DNA of 64,000 bases from Mesorhabditis belari (GCA_958450365.1 CAUEEP010000736.1:2415501-2479500), one strand, 5' to 3'; positions 46,160 through 56,554 are shown, counted from the stretch's first letter. Translations and numbers: made by a program. The notes: generated by a model from the sequence alone, not told the origin.

Positions 46160-46910
46160 AACACACTCTAGCCATAATTATCGCAAAAAGATAAAGTTCT
46201 GATTTTAAGGTTTTTGTTGATTTTGTTGATTTTGTTGATTTTATCTAGTTTTTAGCTAGTTTTCTTGATTTTATCTTTCTTTTGATTTTTTAAATATCTC
46301 TTCTAATCTTATTTAGTATATTGTTGTTCAAAAAGCATAAAAAATGATTTGACAAAAAGTATAAAGCAAAAGCAAAAGCAAAAAAGCGCTTACGCAATTT
46401 TACCCCTAATCCGCAATTTTTCTTGTTTCCTTTTCTATTAGGATGGTAGGAATTGAGTGTAACCTATCGGTAAGCTTAATAGTAAACTGATCTCCTTAAT
46501 ACATAATAGGAATTTGAGTTTTGTGATACTATTCATATACTTTTGTGATACTTCCCAAATCAAGAACACCAACTATCTCATTTCCTAACACTACTGTCTT
46601 CTACAGTTCGATGGATTTTATTAATTGATTCTACAGGGTGCACCATAGTTGTCGCAACAAGATAAAGTTCTGATTTTAAGGCAGACAAGAGCAAAAAAAG
46701 ACAAACTTTTAACGCAATAACACTTATTGAGAAGATTAATTGCTAGTTTTGTTGATTTTTTCTTTCTTGTTTGATCTTTTAAAAATCCTTTCTCATCTTT
46801 GATAAACATTTCATTTTTCCCTTTTTCATTCATCTATTTTTCATTTCCTACAATTTTTTTCTAGAAAACAGTAAATCTTTTTTTGAAAAACAAGTCTGTC
46901 TGTCTTTAGA
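46160..46910. repeat. Dispersed repeat family R1, first cluster
   Basis: Contains GAATTGAGTGTAACCTATCG followed by GTAAGCTTAATAGTAAACTG (46451-46492), and GGGTGCACCATAGTTGTCGC followed by AAGATAAAGTTCTGATTTTA (46636-46679). The same modules return several times at 56.68-57.72 kb. Non-coding DNA element of unknown class. Confidence 0.75.
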
Positions 46911-47157
46911 TTGACCATTATACAGAAAAACTTCTGCTTAATCTTGTTAAATTGTACTTTAATAATTGATAAAGATGCTATACTTTAAAGATTTTAGGAA
47001 GAAATCTACGATTAAAACTTTTTATTTGACAGTTTTGGGGTACAATAAAACGAGCTAATTAAGTGTTCAAAGGATTTTAATAGTTTACGTGTTACTCAAA
47101 TCCAAATACATAATGCTAAATCGTTACTGTGACGAAAAGTAATGGCAGAAGTTAGTA

Positions 47158-47466
47158 GAGTTAAACAGTTAAACAGTTGAAAAGTGAAACAGTTAAACAG
47201 TTGACAAAGTTAAACAGTTAAACAGTTAAACAGTTAAGCAGTTAAGAAGTTAAACAGTTAAACAGTTAAACAGTTAAACAGTTAAACAGTTAAACAGTTA
47301 AGCAGTTAAGCAGTTAAACAGTTAAACAGTTAAACAGTTAAACAGTTAAACAGTTAAACAGTTAAACAATTAAACAGTTAAACAGTTAAACAGTTAAATA
47401 ATCGACAAAGTTAAAGAGTTAAACAGTTAAACAGTTAAACAGTTGACAAAGTTAAGCAGTTAAACT
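47158..47466. repeat. 8-bp minisatellite
   Basis: Tandem CAGTTAAA over about 300 bp, with interspersed CAGTTGACAAAGTTAA variants. Confidence 0.95.
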
Positions 47467-47469
47467 CTC

Positions 47470-48205
47470 TAAAGGACATTAGTTGTTCTAAAAGTTCAAA
47501 CCCCAATGTTTCTTTATTTCAAAACTTCTCAAATAACAAAACTTTAGTTAGTCTTCTCAAAAATTCCCTTTTTTCGCAGCTTTCCCCAGCACAATGCCCA
47601 TTTTTTTGTTGTTTCATTTCACCAACACAACCGCATCATAAATTTTTCAAGTCACCTTGTTTTTCTCTCCTTTTTTTTCTGCTTTCTCTTTTTTCTATGC
47701 ATTCTTCAAATCAATTTGGACACGATTCTCGAAATATTTGCATATGACGACTATGATTGACGACTATTTCAGCGATTTTTCCGCGATTTCTCTCTTTTCC
47801 ACACTTTTCCTCACTTTGACGTGTTAGATTTCCGGAAATCGAATCAAATAAAGATTTCTAACCTTTACTAACCATTTTTTACTTAATATTATTTAATTTT
47901 TCGATAATTTCGACCACTTTTCACTTAATACCGTATTTCTTTGAACGCTGGATGCATCAAAATCTTCATTTTCACGAAAATAGACATGTTTTATTAAAAT
48001 TGAGAACTTTTTTTCGTGATTTATTCGGATTCTCATAAAAATCTCATCTCAAAAAGCAGTCTACCTTGTAAGTTATTTATTGATTTTCAAGCTAAATCAA
48101 AATAAAGTTTGTCCGGTTATATCTCTGAAGAAAGCTTGTGAGAGCCCCGTTCCTTTGCCATAAGCAATCTCACTTTGCGCTCAAATATCTTGGTGTTGCG
48201 CTTTT
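47470..48205. other. Intergenic, nothing recognised
   Basis: AT-rich sequence without recognisable genes. A possible foldback terminus, ACCGTATTTCTTTGAACG, occurs at about 47931 but I found no partner. Confidence 0.4.
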
Positions 48206-48210
48206 CAATA

Positions 48211-48643
48211 TACCGTATTTCTTCGAGTAGAAGACCGGGTAAAGAGTATCATCGCGTACTCCTGTGTAGCAGCCCTTTTTAAAATTTCTTTTCTGCATAA
48301 AAGCTTTCAATCAAGTGCTATAGGGCTGGAAAATGACTTAAAAGTCTGTTAGCTCTTGTGGTATTTTTGAGTCATTTTCCAGCCCTATACCACTTCATTG
48401 AAAGCTTTTATGCAGAAAAGAAATTTTAAAAAGGGCTGCTCCGAGCGCCCCAGCCCGGCCATCGGAGTATGATCGGCTACGACAACTACACTTCTGCCTC
48501 AGTAAATGTGGAAGCAGGTTGTGATCTGCGCTAAGTGCGAAGACAGATCAAATCATTATTATTATTATTATTTAAAAAGGGCTGCTACGCAGGAGTACGC
48601 GATGATACTCTTTACCCGGTCTTCTATTCGAAGAAATACGGTA
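48211..48643. repeat. Foldback PAL-A, copy 2, interrupted by a SINE
   Basis: Same ends and arms as 14468-14754 (TACCGTATTTCTTCGAGTAG, CTGTGTAGCAGCCC, GCATAAAAGCTTTCAATCAA). The right arm is split by the SINE at 48441-48570. Confidence 0.92.
48441..48570 (+). mobile_element. tRNA-derived SINE, 5'-truncated copy nested in PAL-A
   Basis: Starts at CCGAGCGCCCCAGCCCGGCC, so the tRNA-like head is missing. It continues through GCGCTAAGTGCGAAGACAGA and ends in (ATT)n. It is flanked by the 16-bp direct repeat TTTAAAAAGGGCTGCT (48425-48440 and 48571-48586), a target-site duplication of PAL-A sequence. 5' truncation, 3' tail and target duplication are the marks of target-primed reverse transcription. 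Confidence 0.92.
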
Positions 48644-48851
48644 ATAACTTTTAAATTCTATTTTAACTATTTTAAAATCAATTTGCTTTTACAAAGTATT
48701 ATAACTTTTCGTTAAACAAAATTTAGCAATTATATTGTTTTTGAGAAGCTTTTACTTAAATTTTTAACTTTTTTGACTTTAAAAAAAAGCTAAAACTAGA
48801 GTTTATACTCAAATTTTAAACAAAATTTCGAAAAATCTATTGCTTTGAAAG

Positions 48852-49100
48852 AGTTAAACTGTACTGTTAAACTGTGCTGTTAAACTGTGCTGTTAAACTA
48901 TGCTGCTAAACTGTGCTGTTAAACTGTACTGTTAAACTGTACTGTTAAACTGTGCTGTTAAACTGGGCTGTTAAACTGTGCTGTTCACTGTGCTGTTAGA
49001 CTGTGCTGTTAAACTGTGCTGTTAAACTGTGCTGTTAAACTGTGCTGTTAAACTGGGCTATTAAACTGGGCTGTTAAACTGGGCTGTTAAACTGTGCTTT
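48852..49100. repeat. 13-bp minisatellite
   Basis: Tandem CTGTGCTGTTAAA with GGG/GTA variants. Confidence 0.95.
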
Positions 49101-49104
49101 ATAG

Positions 49105-49500
49105 AATCTTCTTTAGGATTTAATGAAAGTATTTCCTTAAATACTTAAAGAAACTTTAGAAAAATTAAGTAAAATTTGATTTTTACAATTTTTTTAACCT
49201 TTACTAATATCTCAAAAGTTGACTATTTAATTAGTGAGCGTTTTTGAGCCAAAATTGTACCCAGTTCTTTGATTTCAAAGCGCTACAGAAAACTAATTTC
49301 AGCCGTTGAATGGCACTCATAAACAGCTTTTCTTTGGGGATTTTTCAAAAATTTAATTTAGAAGCTTTATGGTGGCACCGAAATTTTGTCAATCGTTAGT
49401 ATGAACACAGATTTACACATATTCCCCGACAACTGTTTTGTCACTCGAAAAACATCATCCACATCGATTGCCTATCATCAATGATTACTTTCCCCATTTG
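49105..49500. other. Intergenic, nothing recognised
   Basis: No gene or repeat recognised. Confidence 0.4.
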
Positions 49501-49504
49501 CTAT

Positions 49505-49793
49505 TACCGTATTTTCTGTAATGGTAATGTAGTCTATAATAGTAGTGCAGTCTGTTAGTAGTGCAGTCTGTAATAGTAGTGCAGGCTGTAATAGTAGTGC
49601 AGTCTGTTAGTAGTGCAGTCTGTTAGTAGTGCAGTCTATAATGGTAGTGCAGGCTGTAATAGTAGTGCAGGCTGTTAGTAGTGCAGGCTGTAATAGTAGT
49701 GTAGTCTATAATAGTAGTACAGTCTGTAATAATGCAGGCTGAAGGGGGGTTGAAAAAATAGTAGTGCGCACTAGTATTACAGAAAATACGGTA
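49505..49793. repeat. TACCGTATTTT-type element filled by a minisatellite
   Basis: Ends are TACCGTATTTTCTGTAATGG and TAGTATTACAGAAAATACGGTA-like inverse. The interior (49530-49740) is a tandem array of AGTAGTGCAGTCTGTAAT and shorter units, apparently an expansion of the subterminal TAGTAGTGCA motif of the element. Confidence 0.8.
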
Positions 49794-49794
49794 T

Positions 49795-50130
49795 TTTAAA
49801 TTTTCTAGTTTACAAGAGAACCGAGTTTTTTTTTTGATTCATTTGTTTATATACATTTTCTTTGTTTTCTTGCTAAAATTCAGCACGTGGTTTGGGGAAA
49901 AAGGAGAAGAATGGAAAGAATGGAAAGAATTTCATTTTGACGTTTGTTTGTTCTCTTTTGGTTAAAACATCTTTCATTTCCACTCTAAACCTTGCCTATT
50001 TGATAACTTTCAAATCTTAAATCATCTCAAAGATGTAAACTTCAGAAATTGTCAAGCTAGAAAACGATAAAAACAGTTTCTATTGTAAAAATTTTATTAG
50101 AACTTATCCTAAGCTATTTTAACAAAGCAC
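49795..50130. other. Intergenic, nothing recognised
   Basis: AT-rich sequence, no gene or repeat recognised. Confidence 0.4.
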
Positions 50131-50342
50131 AAACTTTATTAGAAGCTGTTTTATCATCAGCTCAGCTATTTTATCATAAGCTCAGCTGTTTTATCATAAG
50201 CTTAGCTATTTTATTATAAGCTCAGCTATTTTATTATAAGCTCAGCTATTTTATCATCAGCTCAGCTGTTTTATCATCAGCTCAGCTATTTTATTATAAG
50301 CTCAGCTATTTTATTATAAGCTCAGCTATTTTATTATAATGT
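50130..50342. repeat. 20-bp minisatellite
   Basis: Tandem GCTCAGCTATTTTATTATAA with TCATAAG and TCATCAG variants. Confidence 0.95.
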
Positions 50343-50499
50343 CTAAATCAATCTTGACTTGAGATTCCTAGGATCAAAGATCTAGACTTTGGATCTAAAG
50401 ATTCTCAAGGCTAGCTCCATTTTTGAAACCTGGCTTTGAACTTGAATCAAATTAATGATCAAATTCGTGTCTTATGTCATTCAGTTGAATTCAGATCAG

Positions 50500-50588
50500 A
50501 AGATTTTGCGCCGCTGGGACTCGAACCCAGCGACCTTTCCCTTACCAAGCAACTGTGCTAACCATTACACCACCACGCGCTTGGCCCC
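50500..50588 (-). tRNA. tRNA-like gene with GGT anticodon loop, doubtful function
   Basis: The minus strand has GTGGTGTAATGGTTAGCAC (D-arm), an anticodon loop TTGGTAA and a perfect T-arm CTGGG-TTCGAGT-CCCAG. The acceptor pairs partly (about 5 of 7) and the anticodon stem is weak. It is the best-preserved tRNA-like sequence here, but mismatches suggest a pseudogene. It forms one end of the palindromic unit at 50500-50990. Confidence 0.5.
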
Positions 50589-50653
50589 ATTGACTCTAGA
50601 CTAGGGGTTAACGATTCCGTTGACTTATCCATTTCCAATCCAACCTTACTAAA

Positions 50654-50824
50654 GAAATCAGATTCGGAATCAGCGTAAAATTCTGTGTCAGATGGTATAG
50701 GTTACATGTCATTTAGCTCAGCCAGTTGACCCTTACTAAAAGGGAAGATCAACTGGCTGAGCTAAATGACATGTAACCTATACCATCTGACACAGAATTT
50801 TACGCTGATTCCGAATCTGATTTC
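50654..50824. repeat. Compact palindrome of the tRNA-linked repeat family
   Basis: Arms of about 80 bp are nearly identical in inverse: GAAATCAGATTCGGAATCAG, ATGGTATAGGTTACATGTCA and CTCAGCCAGTTGA. They meet at the centre near 50739. Diverged single arms occur at 62645 and 63790. Confidence 0.93.
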
Positions 50825-50904
50825 CATTTTTGCTGAAAGCTATTCTGTCAGGAGTTGTCTTTTTTTTGTCAAGACTCTGAAAATATGAGGTTTTTGGGTC
50901 TTAG

Positions 50905-50990
50905 CGCCTTTTGCACGGTCTCGAGTGGTAAAGACCAACGTCTCGGGACCAACGATAATTGGTTCGAGTCTCGTATCGGGGTTTTTTTTA
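50905..50990 (+). pseudogene. tRNA-like sequence at the other end of the palindromic unit
   Basis: Contains GGTCTCGAGTGGTAAAGACC (stem-forming D-arm) and TTGGTTCGAGTCTCG (B box), but no complete cloverleaf. The second half (50941 onward) is repeated at 52015-52090. Confidence 0.45.
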
Positions 50991-51128
50991 TTTATTTTTC
51001 AAGATTTAAAGCTTTAGTATTGGTTATTTTTGATTTGGCTGGCTCAGCCAGTTGACTTTCCCTTGTAAGCTGAATAAAAATTCGAAAAAAGACTAGTGGC
51101 CTTATCATGATGATTTTCAAAAGACATA

Positions 51129-51420
51129 TTGTGGCATAGATTTCGCGAATTTCTTTCATCGATCCCCTCAATCGATCCCCTCAATCGTTTCCTTTATCCA
51201 TTCACTCACTCATTCCAACCCCATTTCCAATCTTTTGTTCCACATTCACCTCCAATCTTTCCTCCAAATCTATTCCATTCCACCCTCCACTTTTTCTTTT
51301 CTTGTTTTTTTTTTTATTTTCAAAATCTAAAGAAACATTTTCCGATCAAAGTACAACCAAAATATTATCTTGATCAAGAAAATTCTCTATTTGATCGCCT
51401 CAAATGATTTTGGAATAGAT
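51129..51420. other. Pyrimidine-rich sequence, no gene called
   Basis: The open frame at 51129-51407 is rich in Phe/Pro/Ser/His because of C/T bias and has no recognisable domain. Confidence 0.4.
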
Positions 51421-51536
51421 TTGGATTCGTTTACTCACGGAAAACCCAATCTTTGATCACTGATATACAATTGTTATCGGTTTTTAGAGTAATATTTCCT
51501 TGAGAACTAGACTTTTTTGAACTTTATTAGAGGCTT

Positions 51537-52003
51537 TAACACGTTGACGACAATGGCGCGTTTTTGCACAAACAATCGCATGGGACAACGTTGTGTTTTT
51601 TTTTCGACAAAAAATGTCACCTGAAATTGTCACCTAAAAAATGAAAATTTTAATAATCAACGGTTAAAACGACATTCTCCGGGTTAAATCGACATTCTCC
51701 GGGTTAAAACGACATTCTCCGGGTTAAAACGACATTTTCCGGGTTAAAACGACATTCTCCGGGTTAAATCGATATTTTCCGGGTTAAATCGACATTTTCC
51801 GGGTTAAAACGACATTTTCCGGCATTTATAGATACTACCCTACTTGCTTATTTAATATCCATCATCAGCAACCATAAATATACACAAAAAAAATCAATTT
51901 TCGTACTGTCACCTGACATCAGGTGTCCCAGGCGTCCCAAAATGTCCCAGGCGAACGAATATGTGTCAGACAGCATCAGGTGACAATGTCGTCAACGTGT
52001 TAA
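51537..52003. mobile_element. TTAA-flanked element with CACGTTGACGAC ends (piggyBac-like MITE)
   Basis: The left end TTAACACGTTGACGACAATG is inverted at the right end (ATTGTCGTCAACGTGTTAA). The TTAA tetranucleotide lies at both borders, as expected of piggyBac-type insertion. The 460-bp interior has no transposase and contains the minisatellite at 51660-51828. Confidence 0.75.
51660..51828. repeat. 20-bp minisatellite inside the TTAA element
   Basis: Tandem GGTTAAAACGACATTCTCCG with T/C and A/T variants. Confidence 0.95.
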
Positions 52004-52012
52004 AAGTAAATT

Positions 52013-52092
52013 TCGGGACCAACGATAATTGGTTCGAGTCTTGTATCGGGTTTTTTTGTTTATTTTTCAAGATGTAAAGCTTTAGTATAGGT
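52013..52092. repeat. Repeat of 50941-51030
   Basis: Shares GGGACCAACGATAATTGGTT and TTTTTCAAGATGTAAAGCTT with the tRNA-like unit about 1.07 kb upstream. Confidence 0.8.
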
Positions 52093-52104
52093 TTTCAAGA
52101 TGTA

Positions 52105-52330
52105 AAGCTGAACCCTGCAGGCTGTGGTTCAGCAGGCTGTGGTTCAGCAGGCTGTGGTTGAGCAGGCTGTGGTTGAGCAGGCTGTGGTTGAGCAGGCTGT
52201 GGTTGAGCAGGCTGTGGTTCAGCAGGCTGTTGTTCAACAGGCTGTGGTTGAGCAGGCTGTTGTTCAACAGGCTGTGGTTGAGCAGGCTGTGGTTGAGCAG
52301 GCTGTGGTTGAGCCGGCTGTGGTTCAAAAG
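52105..52330. repeat. 15-bp minisatellite
   Basis: Tandem GCAGGCTGTGGTTGA with C and T variants. Because the unit is a multiple of three it keeps three long repetitive open frames (VVEQA, LWLSR and LLNHS strings). They have no supporting context and are artefacts. Confidence 0.95.
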
Positions 52331-52334
52331 CTTT

Positions 52335-52800
52335 TTAAAACTTTACAATACCAAAGAAATTTATAACCAAATTAGCTCTAAATTCTCCAAAATTCTCAAA
52401 AAAAATTGCCTTTTCTTGTTTTTCTCAACGTTTTCTATTGATTTTGAAGGAAAAAGGGCCCACTTCTCGTTTCTTTTTACATTTCGCAATTCAACTAACT
52501 CTCCCACATTTTTCCTCCCGTTCTTTTCGAAAAAAAAAAACATTTTCCTGCAATGATCGCTTCAATCTGGCTAAATTTTGTGAATCATCATAGTTTTTTT
52601 TCACTTTATTTCAATTCCTAAAGTTTTTTAATCAATGAAAATATTAAAAGATTTGATTTAAAAGATTTTAAATCAGTTTTTAACTTTAAAAAAAACTTCT
52701 TTACAAATTTCTATTAACTTTTTAGACAATAAACTGAAAAATCTAAACTATTTTTAAAATAAAAACATATTTAGAACTTGCAAAGTTTCGAATTTAACTT
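52335..52800. other. Intergenic, nothing recognised
   Basis: AT-rich sequence, no recognisable gene or repeat. Confidence 0.4.
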
Positions 52801-52804
52801 AAAT

Positions 52805-53590
52805 ATTGGGTTGGTCAATTGAAAACTCCCGGCTATTTCGCGCGATTCGCAGATAAAAAAACAACAGCATTGAACCAGCTGAAAGGGGGTTTTGTTGCTT
52901 CAACATTCCCTCTAATTATTGCGAAAAAATTATCCTTCCAGCTTTTTATTTTTTGGTATTTTTCTTCACTTCTATTGCACTCGACAATAGGCCCTCCAAG
53001 TCAAAGATCGTTCTCATCCACGACAACGTGCGCCCTCATGTTGCAAAACTGACTCGTTCTAAAATAAATAGCCTTTTTTGGGAACTTTTGGCACATCCCC
53101 CATACAGTCCGGACCTAGCCCCTTTTGATTACTATTTATTCCGGATCATGAGTAATGAGCTTGCGGGGGAACACGAGAGAACACCTGAAGAAGAATAGGC
53201 CCTCCAAGTCAAAGATCGTTCTCATCCACGACAACGCGCGCCCTCACCTTGCAAAACTGACTCGTTCTAAAATAAATAGCCTTTTTTGGGAACTTTTGGC
53301 ACATCCCCCATACAGTCCGGACCTCGCCCCTTTTGATTACTATTTATTCCGGATCATGAGTAATGAGCTTGCGGGAGAACACTTCGATTCGGAAGAAGCA
53401 GTCAAAAATTGGCCTTGAAAGTTTTTCGATTCAAAACCAAAATCCTACCACGAAAGAGGAATCCGCAAATTGCCTGTAAAATGGGCAGAAGTTGTCAATA
53501 ATAATGGAAATTATTTCGAATGAATTTATGGTTTTATGTTCAATAAATTTTAGTTCAAAGTCCAGCAGTTTTCAATTCACCAACCCAATA
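52805..53590 (+). mobile_element. mariner-family relic with tandemly duplicated catalytic segment
   Basis: The left terminus ATTGGGTTGGTCAATTGAAA and right terminus TTTTCAATTCACCAACCCAA bound a shortened element. The catalytic segment (SKIVLIHDN, RPH, PYSPDLAPFDYYLFRIMSN, LAGEH) occurs twice in tandem (about 52991-53190 and 53197-53418). The C-terminal end follows (DSEEAVKNWP, then LPVKWAEVVNNNGNYFE in another frame). It lacks the N-terminal HTH and is broken. Conserved D and H residues of the catalytic region remain, with F in place of S in the DYY motif. Confidence 0.88.
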
Positions 53591-53812
53591 TGATAAGACG
53601 GCGCTGTTCTAAGGTTTCAAGTGAGAAAAGTTTCAATTTATGTTTATACCTGACGAATGAGTAGTTAGCAAAAGCAATTTTGAATAGCGCTATTCGAGTA
53701 AAGTTTTTCTTAACCTTTTCAATAGGGATTTGGAAATCGGTGACCCAAATTAAAGAAACATACTCGAGGATCGGGCGAACGTAGATAATAAAATAAGAAA
53801 GTATAGCCTGTA
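53590..53812 (-). mobile_element. Non-LTR retrotransposon fragment (RT C-terminal region)
   Basis: Read on the minus strand: YVRPILEYVSLIWVT, VKKNFTRIALF and LKLFSLETLEQRRLII, typical of the C-terminal end of CR1/Jockey-like reverse transcriptases. It is inserted next to mariner ends. The part around 53590-53660 matches the better copy at 59640. Confidence 0.82.
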
Positions 53813-53906
53813 AAATGGGCACAAGTCGCCAATAATAATGGAAATTATTTGGTTTTATGTAGAATAAATTTTAGTTCAAATTTTTTCAATTCACCAACCC
53901 AATACT
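53812..53906 (+). mobile_element. mariner 3' end, solo
   Basis: CTGTAAAATGGGCACAAGTC, then AATTCACCAACCCAATA. Same 3' end as the element ending at 53590, interrupted by the RT fragment. Confidence 0.7.
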
Positions 53907-53909
53907 TTA

Positions 53910-54880
53910 GATTTCAAAAGTTTCCCCTTCAAGAAATGATCTCAAATAACTAATGAAAACTGACTCATCGCTTTTCTTGGGTCTCTGGGAGAATTTGTAT
54001 TAGTTTTTTTTAAGGGTCGACCACTATTTGAGTAGGAAACCTGATCGTTGTATGGGTTAGACAGCATTGACATCAATGCAACAGCTTTCTATATATTTCT
54101 TGCAATACGAGGACTTGTTCTGCAAAAGTAGCCAACTCAGACATGGACATTTATTGGTTTTGAAATCTTTTTATTACTAACAACTTGCAAGCTGTTCTAG
54201 AATCTTTTAAGAGAACTTCTCAGCTTTTAGCTTATTCAAAACTCTTGTCCATTTACCGGAAATTTTCAAATTCACAAACTTAAATACCCTAGCTAAATTC
54301 ATTTGCGTATTTTGATTATTAAAGCTTTTGAATTTCAACAATTCCCAATATTTGATCCAATCTTCAAATCACTATTTTGCTGTTTGAGCTGTTCCCAGCA
54401 CAACTCTTACAAAGCTGTTCCCAGCAAAACTCTTATTCAAAATCAGTACCCAAAAAATTTACTGATATCTAAATTATCCTTGTCTTCTTTTTTTCTTAGA
54501 ATTTCACTTGAATACCCCTGAATTTTTTGTCGTTTTAATCTTTCACTATCCAAAATTTTACCCTTCTAATCATTTGCCGACGTCAAAAAGGTCAAGCAAC
54601 AAAAGGCAGGCAAATTTTCAAATAGCTTAAGAAAAAAAAGGAGGATGTTGAGTGATTTCACAAGAGGTCAGGAAGTGGATGGGATTGGGTTGAAGAGAAG
54701 AAGGACAGAAGGACAAGGGATAAATGGGGAGAAGGGGAAAAGCCAGAAGGCACAAGGTGACGAGACCCATTTTGAAGAGGGGAAAGGATCCGGCTTTTGC
54801 ATTGAGAAAAGAAGGGGAATAGGCTGTAGCAAGGATCGGCCTTTTTGGGGCACAGCCTTTGCCCCTTCTCTACCTCCAAG
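53910..54880. other. Intergenic, nothing recognised
   Basis: No repeat or gene recognised. A purine-rich patch at 54640-54800 gives open frames on both strands without a recognisable domain. Confidence 0.4.
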
Positions 54881-55920
54881 TCCCTTCTAAATCTCTCACT
54901 CACATTCACTTCTATTCTTTTCTCTTTCTAATCCCTATCCATCTTTTCTGTATCTTTCTCTATTTCTTTCGATATTTCAGTTCTTCTACACCTCCTTTGA
55001 AAGACTTGAGTCTCTCTTCTCATCCATAGTCACTTCTGTTCTTTTACTCTTTTCTAACTCTAATCCTTTCTCATCCATGTATCTTTCTTTTCTTTTCCCA
55101 ATTTTCCCAACCTTTTTCTTCTTCTCTTTAAGTTCATTCATTTCCATTCATTTCCATTCTTTTCCTTATAATCCCTACCAATTCTCTTCACTATCCAACT
55201 AACCATTTCTTTTTGCATATCCCAGTTTCATCTTCAGTTCTCTTCTCTTCCCAGTTCCATCTTCAATTCATTCTCTTCCCATTTCTCGTTCTTTTCTAAT
55301 CCATTTCTTTCTTTCTTCACTCAAATTCATCGTGTATTCGTTTTTGCAGCCTCTTTCTTTCATCAAGTCCTTTCCCTTCATTTATCCATCTCTCCATCCC
55401 TCCATCTTTCTCCTCATCTCCTTTTTTTCCTTTTAATCATTTCATTTTCTTTCTCTTCTCCTTTTCACCGTTGTTTTATGAAATAAATGACTTACCAGTA
55501 GCTTACTTTTAACAATAAATCCCCTTTTCTCCCACTCCAAAGTATCTTTCTTTCATTTCTGATAATAGCTTTACGCTTACTATACTCTAAATTCATGAAT
55601 ATATTTCCACATCTTCTTTTCTCTCTTTCTCAAATCTTCGTTTCTCTTTTGCATATCCATCCATTCCATTACCTCCTTTCCTTCTCCATTCACATGTTCT
55701 TTTCTATTTCTTTTCTTTTCTTTTCTTTTCTTTTCTGTGATTTTCGTGTCCTCAATTCCCATCCCCATTCGCCCATGTCCCTTTTTTTTTCACTGCACTC
55801 CTATTTTCCCCTCTTCAGACCCATGTGCTCATTGGTGACATCCGCGAGAATGCACAAACCATCACCATCCAGAACACCTGCTTTTGGCATTCATCTTCTT
55901 CTTCTTCTTCTTCAAAAACA
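54880..55920. other. ~1-kb polypyrimidine-biased tract
   Basis: The + strand is dominated by C and T (TTCTCTTCTCTTCCC-like) for about a kilobase, ending in (TTC)n near 55890-55912. The open frame at 55595-55936 and its minus-strand counterpart reflect the bias. No gene is called. Confidence 0.7.
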
Positions 55921-55924
55921 TTCT

Positions 55925-56490
55925 CAAATCTTTTGAAAACTTTATTTTTTAAAGTCTAGAAGTCTTTCCTCAAAAAAAATCTCCTTTTTAACAACAACAA
56001 ATTTGAGAACTTACTGACTTATATAAGTTTTATTCCTTAAAGTCTTCCATTTTCAAAAGCAAACTCAGTTTAACATTTAAATCATACCGTTTTCTTTTCA
56101 AATCTTTTAAAATTGATCTTTCCTCAATTTTACTTTAATATTATTAATATTTTAAATTTCATAAAGTCTTCAATGATCCAAAAAATATCAAAAATTTCAT
56201 TTCTCATAAACCAATAAACAACTTGTGACATAAAAAAATGTCATAATTTGTAGCCTTTCTCCATTGTCATAATTTGTCATAATTTGTAGCCTTCCTCCAC
56301 TTCTCACGCTTATTTTTAGAAATAAAATATCTCTAGAAAAGTCAAAGATCTATTAATTTTTATTATTCGAATATTATATTTTAAGAAAACTTTTGAAATC
56401 ACAAAACCGTCATATACAACGATGAGACAATGTTTACTTTTTGATTTGAATCGAGAACAACTAGATTTGAGAGAGGGAAAGAGATGAATT
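55925..56490. other. Intergenic, nothing recognised
   Basis: AT-rich. A small direct repeat TGTCATAATTTGTAGCCTT occurs twice at about 56234-56292. Confidence 0.4.
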
Positions 56491-56554
56491 GACGTGGTTT
56501 GTGAGAAAGAAATTTCCTATCTCTCTTCTTTTTTCAATCTAGCCTTTCAGTGCT

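Noticed and set aside
52082..52556. Three long repetitive open frames (VVEQA, LWLSR, LLNHS strings), possibly a repeat protein
   Set aside because: The 15-bp minisatellite unit keeps all frames open on both strands; there is no start context, splice site or flanking domain.
55595..55936. 113-codon open frame rich in Phe/Ser/Leu, possibly a membrane protein
   Set aside because: It lies in a polypyrimidine-biased tract where such frames are expected; no splice context or conserved motif.
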